Positions 8,731-16,701 of a DNA stretch of 64,000 bases are shown here, piece after piece. The notes below the pieces were generated by a model. That model saw nothing but the letters and a program-made list of their open reading frames with translations. It was not told the origin of the DNA and made no database searches. The stretch spans positions 27,269 through 91,268 of the forward strand of contig DATBAK010000004.1 in assembly GCA_036271555.1 (NCBI GenBank), written 5' to 3'. The stretch's first letter is position 1. Each line of letters starts with the position of its first letter. This DNA is from Acidimicrobiia bacterium (GTDB taxonomy: Bacteria > Actinomycetota > Acidimicrobiia > IMCC26256 > PALSA-610). Position numbers and translations under genes: made by a program.

Positions 8731-9114
8731 TCAGCCGGCGACGTCGAGCGTGACGCAGTCGGGACCGCCGTCGACGCACTCGGCGACGAGCTGCGCGAGC
8801 CGCTCGCGTCGCGCTTGCTGTGCTTCGAGGTCTGCGTCGAGGCGCGTGAGCTTGGCGCGCGCGGCCGCGAGCACGCCGTCGGCGCAGCCCGTGTCGGCCG
8901 CGGGCAACAACTCGCGGATCTCGGTGAGCGTGAAGCCGAGATCCTTCGCGCGCCGGATCAACCGCAGACGGGCGATGTCGCCTTCCGAGTACTCGCGGTA
9001 CTCGGAGCCCTGCCGCACCGGCTGACGGATCAGCCCGCGCCGCTCGTAGTACCGAACGGTCTCCACGTTGACGCCCGCCTCGCGGGCGAGGCTCCCGATC
9101 GTGAACGCGCGCAC
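8731..9114 (-). CDS. MerR-family regulator with mercury-type cysteine triad
   Basis: 127 aa. The N-terminal winged HTH is textbook MerR (FTIGSLAREAGVNVETVRYY), followed by the dimerising coiled coil (about 75-110). Cysteines C77, C113 and C120 occur in contexts equivalent to the three Hg(II) ligands of Tn501 MerR (C82, C117, C126). This suggests a soft-metal or thiol-stress sensor. It is divergent from thioredoxin across a palindromic spacer whose half-site, TTGACTCCGTAC, is the one used by mer operators. No merA or merT lies nearby, so the signal could be mercury, another thiophilic metal or an electrophile. Confidence 0.88.
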   Translation of the reverse strand: MRAFTIGSLAREAGVNVETVRYYERRGLIRQPVRQGSEYREYSEGDIARLRLIRRAKDLGFTLTEIRELLPAADTGCADGVLAAARAKLTRLDADLEAQQARRERLAQLVAECVDGGPDCVTLDVAG

Positions 9115-9130
9115 CGAGCAACGGTACCGG

Positions 9131-9187
9131 CCGTACCGCGGTACGGAGTCAAGCCCTTGACTCCGTACCTACGAACGGGCCGTACGG
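9131..9187. promoter_or_regulatory. MerR operator / divergent promoter region
   Basis: Three nested dyads: a perfect 16-bp palindrome at 9131-9146 (CCGTACCGCGGTACGG); a 14-bp inverted repeat 9140-9153/9156-9169 separated by CC, which puts TTGACT (-35 like) on both strands at 9147-9152 and 9157-9162; and CCGTAC/GTACGG halves at 9163-9168 and 9182-9187 on the thioredoxin side. This is the expected layout for MerR control of a divergent promoter. No good -10 hexamer is visible. Confidence 0.7.
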
Positions 9188-9194
9188 TCGCCCC

Positions 9195-9527
9195 ATGACG
9201 ATCACCAACTTGAACGACCAGACCTTCGAAGAGTTCGTCCAGGGCGCCGAGCGGCCGCTCCTCGTGGAGTTCAGCGCCCGCTGGTGCGGTCCCTGCAAGA
9301 TGCTCGCGCCGGTGCTCCGCGGGCTCGCCGCCGACCAGGCCGGCGAGCTCGAGGTCGCCGAGATCGACGTCGACGACAACCCGTACACCGTCTCTCGCTA
9401 TCGCGTGATGTCGATGCCGACGCTCGTGCTCTTCGTCGACGGTGAGGAGCGCGCGCGACTCGTCGGCGCCCGAGGCAAGGCGCACCTCCTCCAAGACCTC
9501 GCGGAGCACCTGTCGTCGCGGGTGTAG
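9195..9527 (+). CDS. Thioredoxin
   Basis: 110 aa, the normal thioredoxin length. Active site W30-C-G-P-C34, and the cis-proline loop in MSMPTLVLFVDG. It is a cytoplasmic dithiol reductase that passes electrons from thioredoxin reductase to target disulfides. It lies directly under the MerR-type divergent operator, so it is probably induced by the MerR signal. This is not the usual trxB-linked housekeeping context. The following reductase gene is 18 bases away and probably co-transcribed. Confidence 0.93.
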   Translation: MTITNLNDQTFEEFVQGAERPLLVEFSARWCGPCKMLAPVLRGLAADQAGELEVAEIDVDDNPYTVSRYRVMSMPTLVLFVDGEERARLVGARGKAHLLQDLAEHLSSRV

Positions 9528-9545
9528 GTCCGACAGAATGCGGTG

Positions 9546-10508
9546 ATGAAGGCTGCCGTCTATTACGAGACCGGATCGCCCGACGTCTTTCGCTACGAGG
9601 ACGTTCCCGATCCCGAGGTGTATCCCGGCGGGGTCGTCGTCGCGATCGAGGCGATCAGCATCGAGGGCGGCGACACGCTGAACCGCGCGGGCGGCGAGAT
9701 GGCGACGGTGCCGCACATCGTCGGATACCAGTGCGCGGGCACCATCATCGAGGTCGGCGAGGGCGTGACCGATCGCGCGGTCGGCCAGCGTGTCGTGTGC
9801 ACGAACCTCTGGGGCTCGCATGCCGAGCGCATGGCCGTGCCCGCGGTCATCACGTGGCCCGTGCCCGACGGCGCCGACCTCGTCGCGGTCGCGTGCGTGC
9901 CGGTCGCCTTCGGCACCGCCGACGACTGCCTCTTCGAGTTCGGGCGTTTGAAAACCGGCGAGACGGTGCTCGTGCAGGCGGGCGCGGGCGGCGTCGGCGT
10001 GGCCGCGATCCAATTGGCGAAGCGCGCGGGCGCGACCGTGATCTCGACCGCGTCGAGCGCGGACCGGCTCGAGCGCCTCGTGCCGCTCGGGATGAGTCAC
10101 GGAGTGAACTACACCAACGACGGTTGGGTCGACGAGGTGCGCGCGCTCACCGATGGGCGCGGTGTCGACCTCGTCGTCGACTCGGTCGGCGGGCGCATCC
10201 TGCAAGGCAGCGTCGCGTGTCTCGCGTATCGCGGACGCGCGATCACGGTCGGCAGCGCGGGTCGCGATCCGCAACCGTTCGACGTCGGCGTGCTCGGCGG
10301 CAACAACCAGTCGATCACGGGTGTGTTCCTCGGCGCGGAGATCACGACCGAGCGCGTGCAGAAGATGATCGCCCACCACATCGACGACGTCGCGGCCGGG
10401 CGGCTCACGGTGATCGTCGACCGCACGTTCCCGCTCTCGGAAGCCGCGGCCGCGCACGCGTTCCTCGAGAGCCGTCAGGCCGTCGGTCGCGTCGTGCTCA
10501 TTCCGTAG
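9546..10508 (+). CDS. Zinc-independent quinone oxidoreductase / MDR-superfamily dehydrogenase
   Basis: 320 aa. It has a GroES-like N-terminal domain (KAAVYYETGSPDVFRYEDVP) and a Rossmann domain with the NADPH loop AGAGGVGVAAIQLAKRAGA. The zinc-ligand cysteines of alcohol dehydrogenases are absent, as in quinone reductases (QorA type). It probably reduces enones or quinones with NADPH. A GTG three bases earlier is an alternative start. Its position behind thioredoxin and the MerR operator suggests a detoxification role against electrophiles (inference). Confidence 0.85.
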   Translation: MKAAVYYETGSPDVFRYEDVPDPEVYPGGVVVAIEAISIEGGDTLNRAGGEMATVPHIVGYQCAGTIIEVGEGVTDRAVGQRVVCTNLWGSHAERMAVPAVITWPVPDGADLVAVACVPVAFGTADDCLFEFGRLKTGETVLVQAGAGGVGVAAIQLAKRAGATVISTASSADRLERLVPLGMSHGVNYTNDGWVDEVRALTDGRGVDLVVDSVGGRILQGSVACLAYRGRAITVGSAGRDPQPFDVGVLGGNNQSITGVFLGAEITTERVQKMIAHHIDDVAAGRLTVIVDRTFPLSEAAAAHAFLESRQAVGRVVLIP

Positions 10509-10510
10509 CG

Positions 10511-11077
10511 GTGGAGCGCGTCGACGAGCTGCGCGCGATCCTGCACGGGTCGGATTGGTTCTGCCGCGTGCTCGCGAACGTCGCTGCGCTCGATCTGCCC
10601 GACTGCTGGGTCGGTGCGGGCGCGGTGCGCGACCTCGTGTGGGACGTGCGCTTCGGCGCGGGCTTCGACCCCGCGGACATCGTCGACGTCGACGTCGTGT
10701 TCTTCGACGGCGGCGACCTGTCGGCCGAGCGCGAAGAACAGGCCGAAGCCGCGCTGCGCGTCGCCGACCCGTCGGTGAAATGGGACGTGAAGAACCAGGC
10801 TCGCGTGCACCTGTGGTTCGAGGCGCGCTTCGGCGCCCCGGCCGAGCCACTCGCGTCTGCGTTCGAAGGGGTCGCGACGTGGCCCGAGCGCGCGAGCGCG
10901 GTCGCGGTCCGGCTCGACGGCGAGGACGAGATCGACGTGCTCGCCCCGTTCGGGCTCGACGACCTGCTCGACGGCGTATGGCGCCGCAACCCGACGCGTG
11001 TCACAGAACGGGAATGGCAGGCGCGGCTCGACCGGAAGCAGCCGGGGCGACGCTGGCCGGCCGTGACCGTAGTGTGA
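10511..11077 (+). CDS. Nucleotidyltransferase-family protein (COG3575-like)
   Basis: 188 aa from a GTG two bases after the previous stop. WVGAGAVRDLVWD followed by DIVDVDVVFFD gives the nucleotidyltransferase fold signature with the paired Asp residues. The rest (VTEREWQARLDRKQPGRRWP) fits the small family of predicted nucleotidyltransferases often annotated only as conserved. Substrate unknown. It is in one run with the thioredoxin and reductase genes. Its TGA overlaps the GTG of a short remnant ORF. Confidence 0.75.
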   Translation: MERVDELRAILHGSDWFCRVLANVAALDLPDCWVGAGAVRDLVWDVRFGAGFDPADIVDVDVVFFDGGDLSAEREEQAEAALRVADPSVKWDVKNQARVHLWFEARFGAPAEPLASAFEGVATWPERASAVAVRLDGEDEIDVLAPFGLDDLLDGVWRRNPTRVTEREWQARLDRKQPGRRWPAVTVV

Positions 11078-11223
11078 AACCGATGCTCGCGATCTCGGCC
11101 GATTCGCAGCGCGTGCTCGCCGAGCAGACCGCACACCTCGATCCCGACGTGCGCGACGGCATCGTCGGGCGTAACACCGCGCGTCTCTACGGGTTGGATG
11201 CGACCGACGGCATCGAAACCTGA
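11074..11223 (+). pseudogene. Remnant of an amidohydrolase C-terminus
   Basis: This 49-aa frame ends DGIVGRNTARLYGLDATDG, which is the conserved last helix of family-2 amidohydrolases (compare LGRNAAKVYGFD in the gene at 36427). Nothing upstream encodes the TIM barrel, so it looks like the tail of a deleted gene now fused behind the nucleotidyltransferase through a GTGA overlap. Its stop lies inside an intergenic repeat copy. It could still be translated as a small peptide. Confidence 0.4.
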
Positions 11224-11257
11224 GGCGTCAGGAGCGACGAGCGAAGCGAGTGCGACC
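11220..11257 (-). repeat. Dispersed intergenic repeat, short copy 2 (reverse orientation)
   Basis: On the minus strand it reads GGTCGCACTCGCTTCGCTCG then TCGCTCCTGACGCCTCAG. It differs from the copy at 13051 by two bases over 38. Only the first block of the element is present. Confidence 0.7.
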
Positions 11258-11268
11258 AGAAAGCGACA

Positions 11269-12258
11269 TCAGCTGAAGCGCGCGCGGTTGGTCATCAAGA
11301 TCTCGTCGATCTTGTGAAGCGCGTCGGCATCGAGCTTCGCGAGCACGTCGAGCGCGCCGAGGTTCTCCGTCACCTGCGCGGCGCGACTCGCACCGGTGAT
11401 GACGGTCGACACGTGCGGGTTGTGCGCACACCACGCGATCGCGAGCTGCGGGAGCGAGCAGCCGAGCTCGTCGGCGAACGACTTGAGCGCCCGCACCGCG
11501 TTGTTCGTTCGCTCGTCGCGCAGCGTGTGCTGCAGCCACTCGTAGCCTTCGAGCGCGCCGCGCGAACCCTCGGGAATGCCGTCGACGTACTTCCCCGACC
11601 ACAATCCCGAAGCGAGCGGGCTCCACGTCGTGAGACCGAGGCCGATGTCGTCGTAGAGGCGCGCGTACTCCTGCTCGACGCGGCGCCGGTGCGTCAGGTG
11701 GTACTGGGGCTGCTCCATCACCGGCTTGTGCAGACCCTGACGGTCGGCGATGTCCCACGCGGCGCGGATCTCGTCCGGGCCCCACTCCGACGTGCCCCAG
11801 TAGAGCGCCTTGCCGCTGCTGACGATGTCGGACATCGCCCACACCGTCTCCTCGATGGGGGTGTTCGGATCGCCGCGGTGGCAGAAGAGGAGGTCGACGA
11901 AGTCGAGCCCGAGCCGCTCGAGCGATCCGTCGATTGCCTGCATGAGGTACTTGCGGTTGAGCGTGTTCTGCATGTTCGGGGCTTCGTGCAGGCCCCAGAA
12001 CAACTTCGTCGAGATGACGTACGACCAGCGCGGCCAGCTCATCTCCGCGATCGCGGCGCCCATGATGCGCTCGGACTCGCCGCCCGCGTACGACTCCGCG
12101 TTGTCGAAGAAGTTCACGCCGCCGTCGTACGCGGTCTCCATGCAGGCGCGCGCTTCCTTCACGCCCATCTGGTCCTTGAACGACACCCACGATCCGAACG
12201 AGAGAACGCTGACCTGCAGTCCCGAACCACCCAACCGTCGATATTCCATGCGCGGCAC
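11269..12258 (-). CDS. Aldo/keto reductase (Kv-beta-like subfamily)
   Basis: 329 aa. It starts [20 protein letters not shown] and has the catalytic Asp/Tyr in [13 protein letters not shown], Lys in VISTKLFWG and His in DLLFCHRG. The sequence, including [12 protein letters not shown], is closest to the voltage-gated potassium channel beta-subunit type of NADPH-dependent reductases. Such bacterial enzymes reduce small aldehydes and ketones. ATG at 12249 (MEYRRLG) is an equally good start. A second aldo/keto reductase of a different branch is at 59248. Confidence 0.9.
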   Translation of the reverse strand: MPRMEYRRLGGSGLQVSVLSFGSWVSFKDQMGVKEARACMETAYDGGVNFFDNAESYAGGESERIMGAAIAEMSWPRWSYVISTKLFWGLHEAPNMQNTLNRKYLMQAIDGSLERLGLDFVDLLFCHRGDPNTPIEETVWAMSDIVSSGKALYWGTSEWGPDEIRAAWDIADRQGLHKPVMEQPQYHLTHRRRVEQEYARLYDDIGLGLTTWSPLASGLWSGKYVDGIPEGSRGALEGYEWLQHTLRDERTNNAVRALKSFADELGCSLPQLAIAWCAHNPHVSTVITGASRAAQVTENLGALDVLAKLDADALHKIDEILMTNRARFS

Positions 12259-12349
12259 CCTATAGGAGCGCGTACGCGGTCAGTCCCTGCGCGGGCGGCG
12301 CGGTCCCTGCCGCGAAGTGCAGGCACGCGACCATCGGTATCGTCGCCGC

Positions 12350-12562
12350 ATGGACGGACATCAGTGGATCGAGGCGTTCGCTCGGGAGCTCGGCGTCGAC
12401 CCGCCGAGCGCGACGCTCGTCGATGAGTTGCTCGCGCTCGCGGGCGAGGCCGCGCACGCGTCGGAGCGCACCGCCGCGCCGATCACGTGCTACCTCGTCG
12501 GCAAGGCGGGCGTCGACGTGGAGACCGCCCGGCGCGCGGCCGCTACCGTTTCCGCGACCTGA
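12350..12562 (+). CDS. DUF6457-type small conserved protein
   Basis: 70 aa: MDGHQWIEAFARELGVDPPS at the start and AAPITCYLVGKAGVD near the end. This is an all-helical small protein common in actinobacteria, often beside molybdopterin-guanine-dinucleotide genes; no such gene is nearby here. Function unknown. The next gene follows after 16 bases, suggesting co-transcription. Confidence 0.7.
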   Translation: MDGHQWIEAFARELGVDPPSATLVDELLALAGEAAHASERTAAPITCYLVGKAGVDVETARRAAATVSAT

Positions 12563-12578
12563 CAGGGGGAGACGAGCG

Positions 12579-13043
12579 ATGACGATGATCGAGATCCCGA
12601 CCGCGGTCCACCGCGGCGACGACGAGCTGCCGTGGGTCGACATCGGCGACGGCTCGCTCCTCAAGGTGCTCCACATCAAGGAGCGCGAGGGACTGTGGGT
12701 GATCCGCAATCGCTTCTCCCCCGGCTACCGCGTGCAGACGCACAAGCACACCGGCCCCGTGTTCGCCTACACCGAGAGCGGCGCGTGGCGGTACCTCGAG
12801 AGCGACTTCGTGAACACCGCGGGCTCGTACCTCTACGAGCCGGCCGGATCGGTGCACACGCTCGTGGTGCCCGAGGAAAACACCGAGCCGACCGACGTGT
12901 TCTTCGCGATCAACGGCGCGAACTTGAACCTCGACGCGAACGGCAACGTCGAGAGCGTGTACGACGCGACGCTGATCCTGCAGTCGTACTACCTCATGTG
13001 CGAAGCCGCGGGTCTGCCGCGCCCACCCGTCGTCATCGACTGA
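12579..13043 (+). CDS. Cupin-domain protein, dihydroxyacetophenone-dioxygenase-like
   Basis: 154 aa with a good ribosome site (AGGGGGA) before ATG. A single cupin barrel: metal ligands are likely in the segment RVQTHKHTGPVFAYTESGAW (two His and the later Glu) and in AGSVHTLVVPE. It resembles the small 2,4'-dihydroxyacetophenone dioxygenase family, which cleaves carbon bonds with Fe(II). Many members are uncharacterised, so the substrate is open. Confidence 0.75.
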   Translation: MTMIEIPTAVHRGDDELPWVDIGDGSLLKVLHIKEREGLWVIRNRFSPGYRVQTHKHTGPVFAYTESGAWRYLESDFVNTAGSYLYEPAGSVHTLVVPEENTEPTDVFFAINGANLNLDANGNVESVYDATLILQSYYLMCEAAGLPRPPVVID

Positions 13044-13050
13044 ACTTGTT

Positions 13051-13150
13051 GGTCGCACTCGCTGCGCTCGCCGCTCCTGACGCCTCAGGCTCCGGGTCGG
13101 ACCCGAATCCGGCGGCGTCGCACAGCGACCCGCCCGTTCCTGCGGGACCG
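13051..13150 (+). repeat. Dispersed intergenic repeat, full-length copy 3
   Basis: About 100 bp between the cupin gene and the next gene. It opens with GGTCGCACTCGCTGCGCTCG, continues CGCTCCTGACGCCTCAGG, then GACCCGAATCCGGCGGCGTC and ends GCGACCCGCCCGTTCCTGCG. This is the most complete version and serves as the type copy. The central block is shared with 33317-33410. Confidence 0.75.
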
Positions 13151-13164
13151 TAGGTTCTGCGGCC

Positions 13165-13578
13165 ATGGTCTGGACGTGTCCGGACTGCGACCGTCAGTTC
13201 GCGCGCACGCGGCAGGGGCACGAGTGCGCGCCCGCGATGACGCTCGCGGAGTACTTCTCCACCGGGCCACCGATGGAGAAGCCGATCTTCGCAGTGGTTC
13301 TCGCGCACCTCGAGTCGCTCGGACCCGTGCACGTCGAGCCGGTGTCGGTCGGCGTGTTCTTCAAGCAGCCGCGGAACTTCGCGCAGCTACGTCCGATGAC
13401 GCGCTGGATCGCGTTGTCGTTCTCACTGAACCGGCGCGTCGACCACCGGCTGATCAGCCGCAAGCCGCTCGCGCACGGCGGCCGCTACTACCACGTCGTC
13501 AACCTGCGCGAACCCGATGATCTCGACGCCGAGATCAAGGGCTGGCTCTCCGAGGCGTACTTCGACGAGGGCCGATAG
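13165..13578 (+). CDS. DUF5655-family protein with N-terminal zinc knuckle
   Basis: 137 aa. It starts with a CPDCDRQF...C zinc-ribbon-like segment (MVWTCPDCDRQFARTRQGHE), followed by the conserved body ending RYYHVVNLREPDDLDAEIKG. Proteins of this family are usually annotated as domains of unknown function, sometimes linked to DNA-binding or transport. It starts 14 bases after a repeat copy. No operon partner gives a clear hint. Confidence 0.75.
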   Translation: MVWTCPDCDRQFARTRQGHECAPAMTLAEYFSTGPPMEKPIFAVVLAHLESLGPVHVEPVSVGVFFKQPRNFAQLRPMTRWIALSFSLNRRVDHRLISRKPLAHGGRYYHVVNLREPDDLDAEIKGWLSEAYFDEGR

Positions 13579-13619
13579 GCGCGCGTAGCGTTCGCCGCGG
13601 GCGCGATCGGGAGGTCTCC

Positions 13620-14153
13620 ATGCTCTACGCATTCGGCTTCGAACGGCTCGGCGTCGTCGCGGGCGACCTCTACTTCGTCGATCCCAATCCCGGGAAGAAC
13701 CAGGAAGGGCCCGAACAGGGCGTGCGCGTCGAAGTGCGGATGCTCGCGCCGGGCGAGCTGCGCGGCTCGATCTACTCGGCGCGACCGATCGCGGTCGACC
13801 GGGCGATCTGGCGCGCCGACCTGCTCGAATCGGTCGACAACCCGGGTTCGCTCGACCGCGCGCACCATCACCCGCGTTTCACCGGTTGGGAACCGGGCTC
13901 GCGGAAGTTCGTGAAGGACATGACGACGAACCCGGTCGCGTTCGTCGGCAAGTACCTGGCCGACGTCGAGGGACTGCTCGACGCGGCCGGCGTCTCTCCC
14001 GACGAGCTCGGTGCCGACGACGCCGAGCAACTGCGCCGCGCGGTGCCCGACATCATGGACGCGGTCCGTCGTCTGCTCGACGGCGTGCGCGCGGGTCAGC
14101 TCGCCCGCCCGCCCGACGACTCCGTGGCGTCGGCGCGCGTCTCGTGGCTCTGA
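13620..14153 (+). CDS. Conserved hypothetical protein
   Basis: 177 aa with GGAGG upstream of ATG. It begins MLYAFGFERLGVVAGDLYFV. It has a mixed alpha/beta N-terminal half with the loop PNPGKNQEGPEQG, a His-rich stretch (DRAHHHPRF) and a helical C-terminal half (about 110-160). No transmembrane segment. I do not recognise the family. It probably shares a message with the preceding gene (41-base gap). Confidence 0.65.
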   Translation: MLYAFGFERLGVVAGDLYFVDPNPGKNQEGPEQGVRVEVRMLAPGELRGSIYSARPIAVDRAIWRADLLESVDNPGSLDRAHHHPRFTGWEPGSRKFVKDMTTNPVAFVGKYLADVEGLLDAAGVSPDELGADDAEQLRRAVPDIMDAVRRLLDGVRAGQLARPPDDSVASARVSWL

Positions 14154-14160
14154 GTTCTCT

Positions 14161-14243
14161 GGTCGGGCTCGCAAGCTTCGCCCTCCCACGCCTCAGTCTG
14201 CGGCTCGGGCCGGCCGCGCTGCGACCCGCCCGTTCTGGCGCGA
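14161..14243 (+). repeat. Dispersed intergenic repeat, copy 4
   Basis: Starts GGTCGGGCTCGCAAGCTTCG and ends GCGACCCGCCCGTTCTGGCG. The first block belongs to the same subtype as the reversed copy at 5341-5422; the end block matches the copy at 13051. It lies between convergent genes. Confidence 0.65.
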
Positions 14244-14260
14244 ACGCCCCTCACGCGGCT

Positions 14261-15787
14261 CTACGGGAGGAGGGCGCGGACGGCGTCGATGGTGTCGGCG
14301 TCGGCGGGTGACTTGTCGGGGCGGTAGCCGCGCACGCGGGCGAACCGCAGCGCGACTCCGCCCGGATAGCGCGTCGACCGTTGCACTCCGTCGAGCGCGA
14401 TCTCGACCACGAGCTCGGGGCGCACGTACACGACGATGCCTTCCTGCTCGGTCGCGAGCTCCTGGAACTTCTCGGTCTGCCACGTGAGCAGCGCGTCCGT
14501 GAGTCCCTTGAACGTCTTGCCGACCATCACGAACCGGCCCGTCGTCGACGGATCCCGCGCACCCAGATGCAGGTTCGACAGCCAACCCTGCCGCCGGCCG
14601 TGGCCCCACTCCGCGGCGAGCACCACGAGGTCCAACGTGCGGACCGGCTTCACCTTGCGCCACGCCTTGCCCCGACGGCCGGCCTCGTACGTCGACGTCA
14701 GCGCCTTCACCATCACGCCTTCGTGCCCCGCCGCGAGCGATTCGGCGAGAAAGGCCTCCGCGGCCGTCGGGTCCGAGGTCACGATCGACGGGATCACGCA
14801 GCCGGCGGCGACGCGCTCGAGCACCGCGCGCCGGTCCGACAGCGGCGCGTCGAGCAGATCGACGCCGTCGGCGCGCAGGCAGTCGAAGAAGAACGCACGT
14901 AACGCAGTACCACCGGGGAGGTCCTCGGTGTCGGCGGTGCCGAAGCGGCTCATCGTGTCCTGGAATCGGTGCGGACGGTCGTCGTCGGCGACGCCGATCG
15001 CCTCGCCGTCGAGCACGAACTCCGTCGAGGAGAACGCGAGCACCGATTCCACGACCTCGGGCAACCGCTCGGTGACGTCGTTCAAGTTGCGCGTGAAGAT
15101 GCGCACCTCCGACGCCGAGCGGTGCACCTGCACGCGCGCGCCGTCGAGCTTCCACTCGACCGACGACGGGCCCGTCTCCGCGAGCGCGGCCTCGACCGAC
15201 GGCGCGCTCCCCGCGAGCATCGGGAGCACCGGTCGCAGCACTTCGAACTGCACCGCGTTCAACGCGTCGACACCACCCTCGAGTGCGACGCGCGCGGTCG
15301 CACCGAGATCACCGCTGCGCATCGCGGCGCGCCGCACGGTCGCACCGTCGACGTCGGCGGCACGCGCGATCGCGTCGAGCATCAAACCTTCGAGCGCGCC
15401 CTGACGGAGTCCGCCCGTGAACAGCGCGCGCACGAACTCGGCCTCCGATTCGGTCGCACGCCCGAGCAACCGCGACAGCCGCTCGCGTCGCGCCGCTTCC
15501 GAGCCCGCGCCTGCGGTCTCGCCGACCGCGACCACGGTGTCGTCGAGCTCGCGCAAGGTGATCGACGGTGTCGCGACATCACCGATCGGGATCGACCCGA
15601 TCGTCGCCCACCCCACGCCGATGCGACCCTGGCGCGGCACGCCGGTCAACAGGCCGACCGCGATCTCCACCTCGTCTCCCGCGTCGCGCAACTGCGCGAG
15701 CAACTCGGCCAGCGCCGCGATCTTGGCGTTGCGCGACCGCGTCGACGCGACGGAAGCAGAGGTCGCGACGACGTCGGCGAGCAGCAT
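14261..15787 (-). CDS. ligB: ATP-dependent DNA ligase (LigB type)
   Basis: 508 aa, the length of mycobacterial LigB. The adenylation motif EWKLDGARVQVHR places the nucleotide-accepting lysine at K213. Other ligase motifs follow: TRNLNDVTERLPEV (III), LDGEAIG (IV), EGVMVKAL (IIIa/IV region) and RKGKAWRKVKP-like KAWRKVKPVRTLD (V). An N-terminal helical DNA-binding domain precedes the catalytic core. It seals nicks as a repair or accessory ligase next to the essential NAD-dependent LigA. It is not part of a Ku/LigD locus here. Confidence 0.92.
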   Translation of the reverse strand: MLLADVVATSASVASTRSRNAKIAALAELLAQLRDAGDEVEIAVGLLTGVPRQGRIGVGWATIGSIPIGDVATPSITLRELDDTVVAVGETAGAGSEAARRERLSRLLGRATESEAEFVRALFTGGLRQGALEGLMLDAIARAADVDGATVRRAAMRSGDLGATARVALEGGVDALNAVQFEVLRPVLPMLAGSAPSVEAALAETGPSSVEWKLDGARVQVHRSASEVRIFTRNLNDVTERLPEVVESVLAFSSTEFVLDGEAIGVADDDRPHRFQDTMSRFGTADTEDLPGGTALRAFFFDCLRADGVDLLDAPLSDRRAVLERVAAGCVIPSIVTSDPTAAEAFLAESLAAGHEGVMVKALTSTYEAGRRGKAWRKVKPVRTLDLVVLAAEWGHGRRQGWLSNLHLGARDPSTTGRFVMVGKTFKGLTDALLTWQTEKFQELATEQEGIVVYVRPELVVEIALDGVQRSTRYPGGVALRFARVRGYRPDKSPADADTIDAVRALLP

Positions 15788-15795
15788 CTAGGGCA

Positions 15796-16635
15796 CTAGC
15801 GGATGCGGGGCTCGATGCGCTGGCCGCCCGCAAACTGCTCCTGCCCGGCCGAGATGCTCGCGGGGTCGCTGCCGATGCGGATGATGTAGTCACCCATCTT
15901 CAGCGCCTGCTGCCGCGAAAGCTCGAGCGCGGTCCACAGCGCGCGCACACCACCGGCAGTGGCCAGCGGAGGCGCCGACGCGATCGCGTCCGCCGCCCAC
16001 TGCGCGCGCTCACGCAGATCGGCCAGCGGCACGACCTCGGACACGAACCCGATCTCGTACCCGCGCTGCGCCGACATGCGCTCGTGGTTGCCGAGCAACG
16101 TGATCCGCATGATCTCGTGGAACGGCATCTTCTGCATGACGTGGATCGGCTCGAACACCGGTGTCATGCCGTAGGTGACGTGCGGGTCGAAGAACGTCGC
16201 GTTGTCGGACGCGATGATGAACTCGACCTCGCCGAGCATGTAGAACGCGCCGCCGCACGCGATGCCGTTCACTGCCGCGATCACGGGCTTCCAGAGGTCG
16301 CACGACTTCGGGCCGATCTCCTCACCCGGGTCGTCGAACATCCACGGCGAGCCGCCGAAGCCGGTGCCCGACTGCTGCTGCTTCTCGGGATCGGGATAGC
16401 CCTCGCCCATCGTCTCCATGCGGTCGATGCCGCTGCAGAACGCGCGCTCCCCCGCGCCCGTGAGCACGACGACGTTCACGTCGCCGTTGCTGCGCAGCGA
16501 CCGCCAGCAGTCCTTGAGCTCGCGGCGCATCTGGATGTTGAACGCGTTGTGCACCTTCGGACGGTTGAGCGTCACCCACGCGACGCCGTTGTCCTGCTGC
16601 TCGTAGGTGATCATCTCGTAGTCGCGGTCGGCCAT
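15796..16635 (-). CDS. Enoyl-CoA hydratase/isomerase family protein
   Basis: 279 aa. The crotonase fold is clear: VAWVTLNRPKVHNAFNIQM near the start, oxyanion-hole region GERAFCSGIDRMETMG, and the second loop VNGIACGGAFYMLGE. It may hydrate or isomerise an acyl-CoA. The usual catalytic Glu pair is not obvious in the second loop, so a specialised crotonase reaction is possible. The ATG at 16635 is the family start; the frame is open much further upstream, but only as the shadow of the opposite gene. It is 66 bases from the divergent inositol-phosphate synthase. Confidence 0.85.
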   Translation of the reverse strand: MADRDYEMITYEQQDNGVAWVTLNRPKVHNAFNIQMRRELKDCWRSLRSNGDVNVVVLTGAGERAFCSGIDRMETMGEGYPDPEKQQQSGTGFGGSPWMFDDPGEEIGPKSCDLWKPVIAAVNGIACGGAFYMLGEVEFIIASDNATFFDPHVTYGMTPVFEPIHVMQKMPFHEIMRITLLGNHERMSAQRGYEIGFVSEVVPLADLRERAQWAADAIASAPPLATAGGVRALWTALELSRQQALKMGDYIIRIGSDPASISAGQEQFAGGQRIEPRIR

Positions 16636-16701
16636 GGCGGCGATCGTACGTTCGACCGTCGCCGGCACGCCAAGGTGCGGACCCGCGCGTACGCTCGACC
16701 C

